DNA from: Zonotrichia leucophrys gambelii
Taxonomy: Eukaryota; Chordata; Aves; Passeriformes; Passerellidae
DNA length: 64,000 nucleotides
Reading direction: 5' to 3'
Assembly: GCF_028769735.1 (NCBI RefSeq)
Contig: NC_088171.1
Coordinates: 130,155,533-130,219,532, forward strand
This document shows positions 52,247 through 64,000 of this stretch, in pieces. The notes under the pieces are model-generated. The model made no database searches. It saw only the letters and a list, made by a program, of their open reading frames with translations, and was not told the DNA's origin. The number at the start of each line of letters is the position of its first letter. Position 1 is the stretch's first letter. A program made the translations under genes and the position numbers.

Positions 52247-55200
52247 AGTTCAGCTTGGACAGCTTATTTCAGTTTTTATTGTATTTAACTGTCTCACATC
52301 ACATTTTATTCTTCTAGAGAAAGAATTCAAACTTTACTAAAACAAGAAACAGTCTCTTATTTAAATCTTGCTTCCTGAACATTAATATGACTCTTATGGG
52401 AAAACTGTATCAGAAAACCAAACCAAACAAACAACAAGCTTTTATACTACATCATTCCAAAATGAGATGAAGGACCCTAAGGACTCAAAACAATCCTGAA
52501 CACAACATCTGCACAGTAGTTTGAAATCTTTAAACATTAAGGCTACTATTCATGCTCTCACACCACAATTTCCAACATATCCACCTGAGAGAACTGTTGT
52601 GAACATCATTTTTTCTTGTAAGTGTGGGATGTAAGAAGGAAGAGAACGAGTCAGTGCAAGCGAGGTCGATACTTCCAACAGTTGCCTACATTGCTTCTGG
52701 CACCTGGCTGAGCTCTGCTTTGATTGTCACCCTGCACTTGACAGGCAATCTGCAGTCTGCTCCAGTGCGGACTTGTTCGAACAATGATAGCACCACAAAG
52801 CATTTCTGTTAAAACTCATTCTTAAGACTGCTGCTATCCAGAAAGCAGAAGTGGACCAGGCACCAAACCCTCACATTTATCCCACAAACAGAGAATGACA
52901 GCACTGAGCTGGATGCAGCTCCCAACAACACTGGTGCTTTTCAGTACTTCCCAATTGAGAATTGCTGCCCAATTACTTTTGCTTGGCTCTCTTGTAAATT
53001 CAGTTTTATCCTTCATTTTTCCTGTCACACCAGCGATCACATTTCTTCTCTTTCCAATTTATTTGTTATTTATTTGACCTGAAGAAATAAAGATCATTTA
53101 ATTATCTTCATTATCAAAATTCATAAAACTTTTCAGGAGACATTTCAATTGTTCCACACAATGATGTAAGCATTCATTGCAGTCTAAGCAGATTGAAAAA
53201 ATATTCCAGAAAGAATAACATTAATTTTGCAGACTTAAGGCAGACACTGAAAAACACTAGAAATCCAGTAACTGAAAATAATGAACAATAAGTAACCAAA
53301 ACAAAATCAAAATAACTCAAACAACAGATGCTCATTTAAAAAAAATCAAATCATTTTGATCAAGTAATAAATTTCAATGGGAGGGGAGCAGTAAGCAACA
53401 TTGTTACATTTTTTTCTGCAATCAAAAATATGATCTGAATTTTCAAAGATACTTCCCCCTCTTTTTTTTTAACATATCAAAAGGATTATTTACACAGTAC
53501 AGAAAACTTATTATTAATGAAGGTCAAAAAGTTATGAAAGATTCAAGAGACACACCAGCAAAGGCTTGAACTACTATTATTATCTCCCAAGCTGCCTTCA
53601 GGAGGATTTAGCAATAATGCTGCTGAACAAGTTTTTCATCAGTTTCAAACTGAGTCCATTTAACACCTCATATTATAAAAACCTTCTTCATGCTTTTTAT
53701 TTATTCTTATCTTATTATTATGTGCTAGATGCTACACCTTCCCTCAACTAATTACATTCTCTAGGAAGAGGAACTATTATTGGTCAATAGATGATTCTTG
53801 AGGATAGTACTGGACTACAGGTTTAAAAATAACCACTGTCCTATTTTCTAATGAATGCAATTCTCCACCTTTTGGAGAAAAAAATCTAAGTTCACAGATC
53901 TGAAATTTATACTATATACTTGCTTCATCAGAACTATTTTATATTTAAAATATGATTTCCATATTTTAAATGCTTAAAATTAATAAACATGCTTATTTAA
54001 TAAACTAATTCCTTCCTATCAGCATTTACACTGGTAAATTATGCAGTATCCAGAAGTTACCACATCAGCCCAGCAAAGACAATGAGCAAGTCCAAGACAG
54101 ACAATGGCTTGGGAGATTCTGTCTTTTCCTCTCCCAAGATGTGTAACAACTTAAGAGGGAAAACAGCCCTAGAAAAAAAGCCTGTATTTGTCTGATTTAA
54201 ATGTATTTAAATAGTTTCAGCAGGCATAAGCAATCTGAAAAGCAAAGAAGCACCAAACCAACAAAAATCCTTCCTTGACCCAAGGACAAGCTCCAAACAC
54301 CTCCTGTGAAATCTCGCTGCGGGACAGAAACAGCATCTGAAGCAGCAAGGAAAATAAAACCAAAATTACTTTAAATATACCCAGGTCTTAGGGAATAAAC
54401 ATATTTAAAAGCCTTCAGTTGTAGAATTCTGCTGTGCTATTGACTTTCATATGGAAAATGTAAGAGCAGCATATGTAAAACTGCTCAAATCATTCTGCAG
54501 TTAAACAAACAAGCACATGCCCAGAGGGGACAGAAGAAAGTAACTGCTCTCCCGATGATGAATAGCATTAACTTGCTCTGGCTTGCCAAGTCAGTGAGCG
54601 GTGTGAATTTAATGGCAATTAGCCCAGATCAAAGTTGAAGTACCATGAACAAAGTAGGTAAAACTGACAATATCAAAGAAGGGAAGCATATCATGTGTGA
54701 GTGAAGAAAAAAAAAGACTTAGATTTATTTATAATGTTTGCAGCTGTTAATGAAAAAGGACAGATCTTTACAAAATGTTTGTTTTCAAAACAGTATTACT
54801 GATTAAGCAGATTTCCAGGAGACTGCTTTCATGGGCAAATTGGCCAAAAACCTGACAGCAAAGAAAAATATTCTGTAATAGCTTCTATTGTGGACAAACT
54901 GCACAGAATGGTACTTTCTCAAGAAATTAAACTGTGAGTCAAAGTCAAGCATTCTCCCTCCTACTTGGCAAACAATTGATCAGCCATTGAATACAACAAA
55001 AAAAGTTCACAGGTATCAGAAAGAGGCAGAAAATGAGAGAATTCAATACTACATGTATTTTATGTGCAGTAGGCTTTATGAATTATTAGTAATAAGAAAA
55101 ACATTCCTGTCTTTAAATCTGCATGTCTTAATTGAGTGACATTAAAAAAGTTATAAATTTAAAATGTGCATGAATGACCTGGAAAGAGCAGTTTTAGATT

Positions 55201-56990
55201 TTTATTTTAAGTTTAAGGAGCTCTCCACTTCCACATAATATTAGTAGGACTTAAATTCCTATTTCAAATATTAGATGTTTATAAGACCTATAGCAGGCTC
55301 ACTAATACCTAACTACTATCACTACAACATTCCAGTCTTAGTATAATACCTTCCAACTGAAAGTCTGAAAATATCCTTACAGCATCTCCCATAGCATTTC
55401 ACACAGATGGTAACATATATTTTTGCAGATGAAATGATACACAGAGAAGTTAAATAATTAGCCAAAAGCAGCAAGTTAATAGAAGAAATTGGAATTAACA
55501 GAAAATCACTTCTTTCTATTATAATCACTATCCTACTCTTTTAATATAGGTCAAATAATTAACAACAAAATCAATTTGCAATCTGTGTGAATTAAGTGTA
55601 TTGAAGCTAGGCACAGAAAAATGGTCACTATAAAAAATAGCAATATATTTTTGACCATAAGCTGAAGGGTAAAGACCCAGCAGTACTTTAGCAATTAGTC
55701 AGTGATGTTTATGGGAGATTTCCCTGAGCAAGGACTAAGTTTCTCAAAAGATCAAAGATAACTGGTGTTACACTCTGCCCTAACCAGACCCAGATTCACA
55801 CTTTCCATTACTTATTTACATTGATCTTATGACTATTTTTATAGATCCATCAGAATAAGTGTGCTTTTACTCTTTTACTAATATTTGTTTAATTAAGTTA
55901 ATTAATTACAGGTTAACTGAAATGTCGTACAAAAGACCTCACGCAGCTTTCAAAGTGTACTGGGAATCCTAATCCCTTTTTTTTTCTTTTTACTAGCAGT
56001 AAGGATGAAGTCAATAAATTGTCAATTAATAACATACTTGCTTTGATGGCTCTTCAGTAATTTACTTTCATACCACTTCATAAATTTCTTAGGAAAACTT
56101 CTGGGATCACTGATACAGTACCTCTGCCATGGGAAAATTTCGTTTAAATCTGCTCTACTGCCAATAAACCAATAAGACTTACTGGCTGATAATCCTCCCA
56201 CACTACACTGTTTAGGTATATGCACTCAAGCAGCAAAAGTTTAATTTGTTCCACTAATGGCACAGAAAACTACTCAAACTTATTCACCATATAAATTTGA
56301 ACTTCAGTCTGCTACTTTTTGTTATTACTTGGGGAGAAAATTCAAGGCATTGGATGCTTTGTAATTCAGACAATTTTATCTTTTCCTTGATCCAAAGCAT
56401 AACAATAATAATGGACACTATCAGCAACTAAAATTAAACTGCACTTCACAGAAGAAACATAGTAGAAAGCCTGAATATTATTTGCATTGGCACACTGATA
56501 TGCAAGACAAATTCTGCTGTTCTAAGTAGGTGTAATATTATTTTGAAACTACTAAAAAGCAGCAATGCTAGCTGCCTTGGATATATTTCAAGTTGCCATA
56601 CAATAGCTTTTGTTTAGAATTTCTAGTGGGATAACATGCACTTCATTAGGCTGTAGCCTATTTGTTTAGAAGATAATTTAATTTATAAAAGCACAGGAAG
56701 AATTTAGTAAAGAAACCATATTATGCTAAAAATACTGATTTTCTCTAAAGTTGTGTTGATAGCATTGATGCTGGTTAATAGAAACTGAAAGATGATAATT
56801 TGGAAGGCAAAGTTCATTTACAAGTGCTGCACATGTCAAAATAGTCACGACAGGACAAGGCCAGGTAGAGTTCCTAAAAGAAGTAAGAAAAAGTGATGAG
56901 GTGGTAAGGTATTTTTATTACTATCCTAGCTAATGCAGGAAAATTACTGGAAAGTAACAGGAAAAATTCACTACACATTTATACTAAAAT

Positions 56991-57072
56991 ACATATCTAT
57001 ATATACACACATATAGATATATAGATACTTATACACATACACATATATATATATATACACACACACATATAT
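56991..57072. repeat. Mixed TA/CA/GATA low-complexity repeat
   Basis: An 80-bp stretch of alternating TA, CA and TAGA units (atatacacac, atagatatatagata, acacatatatatatata). An impure compound microsatellite. Confidence 0.9.
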
Positions 57073-57770
57073 TTTCTGTCCCACATATACTAATGAGAGT
57101 TTGTCTGCATTTCCCTAAAAAAAAAATCGATCACGTTGTCCTGATACTGACAGCAAATAGGTAGAATTTATCAAAAAACAACAAGTGTTTGGCTAACATT
57201 CTTCCTGGAGTATGAAGAACCAACTGCAGATTTTCCAAAGGGATTGACTTAGGGATAAAGGAATTAAAGAAATTGTCCTCCTGTTCTGCTAGTAATCCCC
57301 TGGGAAACAAGAGCATCTAGAGCTAAAGAGATTTATATTTTCTCTTAAGTTGCAGCTCTACACAATATTCATAGGGCTATGTCACACAATGCACCATGGA
57401 CTACACCATCAGTTTTCTAAGCACCCTCCCAAATCTCAACAATACTCAGATTATCTTATTCACAGACACAATGAGAATAAATATTTTGTTCTCTTCTTAT
57501 ACTTATATACATGTATAGCTAAACATGAAAATGTTTAAGAAAATTATACCAGCTGTCTGGTAAGTATATATTCCCACTTTTCCCCACCCTAATTAAAAAA
57601 TTGACCCTGGCCCTTTCAAATTTTTATAGTGGAATTCCAGTTTAGGAAATGAAGAGTAAGAAGAGGGCTTTGTCTCTTAAGAAAACAAATAAAATTCTCT
57701 GAAAAAATGGAAATAAGTAGGACTGCAAGCTGGGTTAGTTTCATGTTTTTATTAGTTAATTGTTCTTTCA

Positions 57771-57792
57771 ATTATTATTATTATTATTATTA
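57771..57792. repeat. Short ATT microsatellite
   Basis: Seven ATT units, the second ATT tract in this intron. Confidence 0.9.
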
Positions 57793-58579
57793 ACTACACT
57801 GTTCTCTATTTCTCTGAAGCAGCAATCATAGGTTTCTAATGTTCCAGTGCTGCCCTATGAGGTGTGAAGCCCAACCAACCATCCACAGAGACTGGGTCAC
57901 ACGCAAACAGAGACTTGTGGAACACACAAACAGCAGTCCTCCGTGCTGGCTGCTATGTACGAGCTGACAACAACTCTTAGCAAAGAATTAAGGAAAAGGA
58001 ACATGCAGAGGTACCTCTATTACACAGAAGTGGAAGAACTTAGCCTCACATTGGTAAGCATGGCAGGAACTCAGATGTTGCTTTATTTCCTCAAAGCCAG
58101 GTCCAAAATGCTGCTGTTACCGAGTCTGAGTTGTACTGGCTTCCAATATAGCAGCATTCATTTGCAAGTGTTTCACTGTGGGGGGACCTCACAGAAAATG
58201 AATGAAAAACATCTTGTTCCCTTAGCATTACCTCATGCTATTTTGTACAACTATACTTCTTAATTACCAATTTTTCTGCTCTTACAAACAAGTGTTCTGG
58301 AGTAACTTACTTCACATCTCAAAATAGAGAAACCTTTCACAGGAGCTAGCTGAGCAGCTCTCATTTGAGAAGGGGTGAAAAACCATGGTAGCTAAATCCA
58401 AATAGGGCCAAGCTACAGTAAAGGGTACAAGGGTTGGCACATTCTTACTGCAAACATCCCTCCATCATACTCTTGCAACAGCCCAACAGAGCACCTCAGT
58501 GGAAAACAGCAATGCAAACCCATCCCAAATGCTCCGCTTTACACAAGTGTGTAAGATAAGATATTGCTCCTCCTGGTTA

Positions 58580-61500
58580 TATAGAGTCACAGAATTGTTA
58601 AGGCTGGAAAAGGCTTTAAAGGTCAGATTTCAACCATCAGCCTGACACTGCCAAATCCTCAACTAAACCATGCCCCTAAATACCACCTCTAGATGTTTTT
58701 TAATGCTGTCAGGGACAGTGACACAACCACTTCCCTGGTCAGCCTATTCTAATGCCTGAACACCTTTCCAATGAATAAATTTTTCCTAATAACCAATTGA
58801 AATGTCCTCTAGCACAACTTGAAGCCATTTCCTCTTGTCTTATTTCTTGTCACTTGTGAGAAGAGATCAGCCCCCACCCAGCTACAAACTCCTTTCAGGC
58901 AGCTGTCAAGAAAATTTAAAGTCTCTCCTGAGCCTCCTCTTCTCCAGGCCTAACAACCCCAGCTGCTTCATCTGCTCCTACTATGACTTACCCTCTAGAA
59001 CCTTCACCAGCGCCATTGCCCTTCTCTGGACTTGCTCCAGCACCTCAAAGTCCTTCCTGAATTAAGGGGCCCGGAACTGGACACAGCACTTGAGATGTCG
59101 CCTCACCAGTGTCCAGTACAGGGGGACAATCACCACCCTGGTCCTGCTGGCCACACTATTCCTAACACAAGTCAGGATGCCACTGGCCTTCCTGGCAACC
59201 TGGGCACACCCTGGCTGACATTCAGCCACTGCTGACCAGCACACCCAGGTCCTTTTCCACAGCGCCGCTTTCCAGCCACGCTGCCCAAGTTGGTACCACT
59301 GCACAGTGGTGTTGCAACACAAGAGCAGAACCCACCATTTTGCCTTGTCTACCCTCATACTGTTGGTCCGAGCCCATCAGTCTGGCCTATCCAGATGCCT
59401 CTGCAGACCTTCCCACTGTCCAGCAAATCAACACTTCCGCCTAACTTGATGTCCTCTGCAAACTGACTGAACGTGCACTCAATCCCCTTGACCACATCAT
59501 GGATAAAGGTATGAAGCAGGACGTGCCCCAACACTAAGCCCTGGGGAACCCCATTATTGACTGGTTACCAAATGGATTTAGTTTTATTCACCACCACTCT
59601 CAGGGCCTGGCCAACCAGCCAGTTTCCTACCTAGTAAAGAATACACCCATCCACACCGTGAAAAAAGTTTTTCCAAAAGTGTGCTATGAAAAATTGTTTC
59701 AAAGGTTTTACTAACACACAAGTAGACAACACTCAGAGCCTTTCTCTCACCCCTTAGGCAGGTCACCCTGTCAGTGAAGGAGGACAGGTTGGACAAGCAG
59801 GACCTGCCTCTCCTGATCTCACACTGGCTGGACCGGATCCCTCTGTTGTCCCGCATGTGCCATATGATGATACACAAGATAATCTGCTGTATAACATTGC
59901 CCAGTACCATGGTCAGGCTGACAGGCCTGTAGTTCCCCAAATCTTCCTTCTGGCCCTTCTTATAGATGGGGGTCACTACTGCCAATTCCCAGTCACTTGG
60001 GACCTCCCCAGTGAGTCAGAACCACTGGTAAATCATTGAAGATGCCTCAGTGAGCTCTTCTGCCAGCTCCCCCAGGACCCTTGGATGGACCCCATCTAGC
60101 TCCACAGACTTGCGTATATCTAAATTGTATGGGAGGTCACTGACCATTTTCCCTTAGATTATGGGGCCTTCATTCTCCTCCCAACCCTGTCTTCCAGGTC
60201 AGGGGGCTAGGTACCCAAAGAACAACTGATCTTGTCATTAAAGACTGAGGCATTAAGGCATTAAGTACCCCAGCTTTTTCCTCATCTTTTGCCATCATGT
60301 TTCCCCCTGCATCCAATAATGGATTTTGTTGCTGATGTATTTACAAAAACATTTTTCATCAGTAGCCAGCAGTAGCCAGATTAAGTTCTAATGGGCTTGG
60401 GCCCTTCTAATTCTCTCCCTTCATTACCTCACAACATTATTCCAGGGCTTGTGAGTTTTCCAACCATTCTTCCAAAGGTCAGGAGCTCCTCTTTTTTTCC
60501 TGATTTCCAGCCAAAGCTTTCTGTTCACCCATGTCAGACACTTCTCCGTCAGCTCATCTTTCTCAGCTTATGGGTACAGCCTGCTATACCTTTAAGATTT
60601 CCTTTTTAAATTATGTTCAGTCTTCCTGAATTCCTTTGTGCCTCATGGTTGCCTCCCAAGGTACTCTTTCAGTCAGTCTCCTAAGCAAGCCAAAGTATGC
60701 TCTTGGAAATCCAGTGCAGCAGATCTGCTGCTCCCCTATCTCCCTTACTTCTTCAAGAACCAAAAATTCTGTCACTTCATGATTACTGGGTCCAAGAGGC
60801 CTTCAACCACCACATCACCCACCAGCACATCCCTGCTCACAAACAACAGGTCCAGCCTGTGCCTTTCATAGTTCACTTGCTCATCAGCTGTGTCAAGAAG
60901 TTAACTTCCACACTCCAGGGATCTCCTAGGCTGTTTCTTCTACAATGTTTTGCATTTCCAGAAGACATCTGATAAGTTGAAGTCCCCCATGAGAACAAGG
61001 ACCAGCAACTGTGAGATTTCCCCCAGCCACTAACAGAATTTTTATCTACCTCTTTATTCTGCTTGGGAGGCGTTTAGCAAACTCCCACCAAAGCCTTGCT
61101 GTCCTTCGCTCTGACTCTAAAATAAACACTCACCCTGCTGTCACCATCACTAAGCTCCAGACAACCAAAACACTCCCCAACATCCAGAGCTACTCCAACA
61201 TTTTTCCTGGCTTGACTGTCCTGTGTGAAGGGTTTATGGCAATCCACTGCAGCACCCAGTTGCCCAAGTCATTCCACCATGTTTCCGTGATAGCAAATAC
61301 ATCACTGTTTTTCTGCTGCACAAAGGCTTCCAGCTCCTCCTGCGTGATGCCCATGCTGAGTGCATTGGTGCAAATGCACTTCAGTTGGAATATTCATTAC
61401 TGACTTTTGGGGATGACAAGCCCTAATTCCTAAGCAACCATTCTCAGGTGCTTCCTTGGTTTCTAAAAATTCAATAACCCTTGTGTCTTTGCTGCCACAT

Positions 61501-61745
61501 GGATTTCCTCCCCCAAACTCCACTGAGGAAGCAGACCAAAGACCTTGCTACCACAGCATCCCTCAGACAGTGGCATAGTGCCCCCAGGTTATCTGTAGTA
61601 AGCCTGGGTTTATTTGCTTTCCTCCTTCAAATCTAGTTTAAAGCCCTTTAATACGAGCTATACCAAATAACTCTACTAGGGCTGCCTTGGAAAAACTATG
61701 AGTGAAGACTTTTACCCATCCTATTTCTACCTTTAAGGTGGATTC
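58580..61745 (-). mobile_element. Long CR1 LINE with endonuclease and reverse-transcriptase remnants
   Basis: About 3 kb of CR1 in minus orientation, the same sense as VPS13B. The 3' end lies at 58580 (revcomp ends caattctgtgactctata). Moving 5', the element retains the 3' untranslated block, then thumb/connection pieces (SVASRTRVVIVPLYWTLVR, within 59062-59358), the catalytic box at 59451-59462, and the block PIYKKGQKEDLGNYRPVSLT (within 59584-59985). The endonuclease start follows near 61240-61400, with TNALSMGITQEELEAFVQQ and then ITETWWND (61268-61291). CR1-like sequence appears to continue to about 61620 (ttcaaatctagtttaaagcc) and perhaps 61745; the 5' limit is uncertain. Stops and frameshifts are spread throughout, and the catalytic box reads FAED instead of Y/FADD. 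It is therefore dead, although far longer than most CR1 copies. Confidence 0.92.
59584..59985 (-). pseudogene. CR1 ORF2 reverse-transcriptase fragment
   Basis: At 133 codons this is the longest intact piece of this CR1's ORF2. It begins AVVTPIYKKGQKEDLGNYRP and carries VSLT and RRGRSCLSNLSSFTDRV, all blocks of the LINE reverse-transcriptase palm and fingers. It degenerates after KTFETIFHSTLLEKL, where the family's AFD-type box is altered to TFET. It is a remnant and expression is not expected. Confidence 0.85.
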
Positions 61746-64000
61746 TTCTTACCTCTCCTTTTTCCCAGCACCAGGAAGAAGGCATGATCGTTGAGTTGGG
61801 AGCCTACTTTGCTGCCATTGTGTAGAAAACAGTTCTCCTTCCACCATGATTTTGAGACAGTGATTTTTCCAGGAAACAAAGTACAAGTCATCTCAATACT
61901 ACTTGTAACAGAAAGAAGGAAAAAACTTCTTCATCAGTTCCTGAGTGATCCTTAATTAGGCATCCTTGCTATGAGTTTATTATGAATATCCCTGGATATT
62001 TACAACATGGACTTTATTGTCTGAATCCAAAGTGCAAGATGAAGTTCACACTGCCTTACAGATGTTCCAACATGCAAAACTGGATGTTCATGCTCCCAAT
62101 GACTTCTTGTCATAGGAACTTCTACAATTCCTGCAGTAACTGAAGAGTGTTTACTTCCATAATGGGTACTTGGGAAGTGTGAGGATACTAGAGAAACATC
62201 TGGCACTTCTAACGAAAAATCTGTTTCAAGTATAACGAGACGCACACCCTTTGGAATTGTGTAAGAATTTGAAGAAAAATTAAACAGTTAATTTTCTATA
62301 TGTCTTTTCAAAGAAAACATGAAATCAAACTGTGAAGACAAGGAACCTGGCAATGCCATCATCTGCAAAAAACATCTCACCAGTGCAAAGAGACAGAAAT
62401 CCTTTTAATATATGGCTTTTACCAGGTCTTATACTCTTAGGTCCTTATTGACAACAAAGGCAGCATTTTTGGAATTGCTACCCACACATGTGCTTTATTT
62501 TGATATTTTACACATCTTTGGGATTATTATTTCCTCATTACAAGCACAATAAAAGTTAGTGAAAAATGTATGTATTTTAACAAAGCAAGTAAGATCTTCA
62601 AAAAAAGTTGGAATAATCTGTGCAATAAAAGTGTGCAAAAAAGCAGACAAATATTCTAATTCTTCAGTTCAAATGGCTCTAGAAAATAAAAAGTTTTGAA
62701 CTGAGGATATAATGACTATCATAATATTAAATTTGGTTAGCAATTAAATGATCACACCTCCCTTCAAACTAAAACTGTAGACAACAGCTAGTAGCTGACA
62801 TCTCACTTCAACATTTTACAGCTGCTTTAAAGACATTTGGATGCATGCATGCATCTTATTTTCCCAGGATTTCAAAGTCCACATCCAGGCTGCTGCTCAG
62901 CCATTATAAATGAGTAATTCAAGTAGGGCATGACTGCTTCTTGTATTAACTTGATAAAGATGTTTCAGTTGAAGTGCATCAACAGTTGTGTTAAGTCATC
63001 CCTTTCACAGGCTTATACTTTGCTTATGTTACCAGTGAAGAAAAAAAACCAAGTATTATTTGCTTCAAATGATCATAAAAGTTTTTACAGTAAACATATT
63101 AGTATTATGATTATTATATTTTATTACTCCTTCTTTGAAAAATATAAATGTACCTTAACTATTTCATTTTGCAATTAAAAAGAATTTAATCAACTGATTG
63201 CAACTTGCATTAAAGTTTCATTTTACTTGTTTAGACCACAACTGCTTAAAGGACTGATATGCACACTTGAAATTACACATCTGGTTTCAGAAAATTACAT
63301 TCTATCTCTAAGATTTTCCAAAAGTTGGTTTTAAAACACATTTTTAACATAATAGGTTAATGTTAAACTTATCACTGAATAATGAATTTATTATGAAATA
63401 TGTATGAAAGAAGTGTTTTGCAATAATTTTACTATCTGAAAAATATTAATCCAGGACATGGGCTAATACATCTTGCAAATACTATAAGGATAGTTTGAAC
63501 ATATTTCATTTTCTTGTACAAATCTTCACGAAACAACCTGAAAGACTTGCTCAACACTGAATTCCTTTTCTCTTATTACAGCAGGGAAATAAGACAGCTC
63601 AAAAGTACAGAAGACAATTCACATTCGCATTTCATTAATTTATTTCTACTGAATACATGACCAAACATGAACATAATTACACTAAAAATAAGAAATATGC
63701 TGTACATATAATTCATGAAAAGCCCAAAGCATAAAAGATGTGCTTTATCAACTTCTACATAAACTAGATATCTGACAGATTACATCAATGGACATACAGA
63801 AGAGAGGAGAATACTATCTAAAAGTGATGATCCATCACCATATGTGCTCCACAACCCTGCTCACTAATGTTGAGCCAGATACTGTATTCAATAACTCTTA
63901 TATTTAATCATATCTTCTCTTAATTTTCAAAGTATTGCTTCTATTTACAAAATTTCCATTATTTTCCCCCCTTTAATGGGGAAGTTCTAATATTATATTA
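61746..64000 (-). other. Region beyond the 5' end of the long CR1
   Basis: AT-rich DNA, presumed to be still VPS13B intron. From 61753 to about 62270 there are two minus-strand open segments with exon-like borders, described under findings. A short atgcatgcatgcat repeat lies at 62841-62854. The rest to the window end shows nothing I can name; whether a VPS13B exon lies shortly beyond 64000 cannot be told. Confidence 0.6.
61753..61901 (-). other. Exon-like open segment, identity unknown
   Basis: 149 bp on the minus strand. The acceptor is strong (ttccttctttctgttacaag) and the donor is GAGAG|gtaaga. Entered in phase 2 it is open for 49 codons (for example SKSWWKENCFLHNGSKVGS) and leaves in phase 1, the phase required by the exon at 16501-16610. 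I do not recognise the peptide, and my memory of VPS13B has a different residue run before AVLLSS. It lies right beside the 5' end of the long CR1 and may itself be CR1-derived. I list it as a candidate cryptic or alternative exon only. Confidence 0.25.

Larger units (their letters stand above)
52247..58579 (-). other. VPS13B: Upstream VPS13B intron, 52.2-58.6 kb
   Basis: AT-rich intron. It contains a CpG-containing patch at about 52640-52790, the CA/TA repeat at 56991-57072, a short ATT repeat at 57771-57792 and a possible conserved-looking stretch at about 54550-54660. Less AT-rich sequence at 57840-58570 has an open frame of 106 codons (57943-58263, plus) that I do not recognise. No RNA gene seen. 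Confidence 0.7.

Noticed and set aside
61011..61403. Plus-strand ORF of 130 codons
   Set aside because: It is antisense to the CR1 endonuclease region, where the minus strand gives the recognisable ITETWWND block.
1..64000. miR-599 and miR-875, known to lie in mammalian VPS13B introns
   Set aside because: I looked by eye for their mature sequences on the minus strand and did not find them; they probably lie in another intron.
1..64000. CRISPR arrays, operons, tRNA or rRNA genes, bacterial-type systems
   Set aside because: No regularly spaced direct repeats, no closely packed ORFs, and no tRNA or rRNA motifs were seen; the window is vertebrate intron.

Overview
This window is AT-rich vertebrate DNA, almost certainly from a bird. 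Several CR1 retroposons with the typical avian 3' end (attctatgat-like octamers) are present, together with a 584-bp LTR of a type I know from many bird genomes. There is no bacterial gene organisation, and nearly every open frame is short and AT-driven.

The window lies inside one large gene read on the minus strand. Two exons are clear, at 16501-16610 and then 7861-8008. Both have consensus splice sites, stay fully open and join in phase. Their peptides (NVDPVLYTWLIYQPQKR; then QPVGAVPLG, RKKEDE, GSAPLA and SEYASSPVKTKTVT) match what I remember of VPS13B (COH1), the very large Golgi lipid-transfer protein. The rest is intron: at least 7.9 kb downstream of the second exon, 8.5 kb between the two, and at least 47 kb upstream of the first.

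Mobile DNA, left to right: a solo LTR (5227-5810, + strand) with an imperfect 5-bp target duplication; a CR1 3' fragment (23963-24230, minus); a 1.5-kb 5'-truncated CR1 with a decayed reverse transcriptase (42768-44244, plus); a short CR1 tail (about 50735-50836, plus); a possible old Tc1/pogo-type element (52068-52246); and a 3-kb CR1 carrying endonuclease and reverse-transcriptase remnants (about 58580-61745, minus). All are broken. There are also microsatellites (ATT, CA/TA, TTAA), small tandem duplications with 12- to 27-bp periods, two palindromes, a GC-rich island at about 19540-19930, and small CpG-richer patches at about 35800 and 52640.

I found no tRNA, rRNA, CRISPR, operon or new defence-type system. 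The best lead is a pair of minus-strand exon-like open segments at 61753-61901 and about 61996-62247. Their splice phases would chain into the 16501-16610 exon, but they lie next to the 5' end of the large CR1 and may be artefacts.
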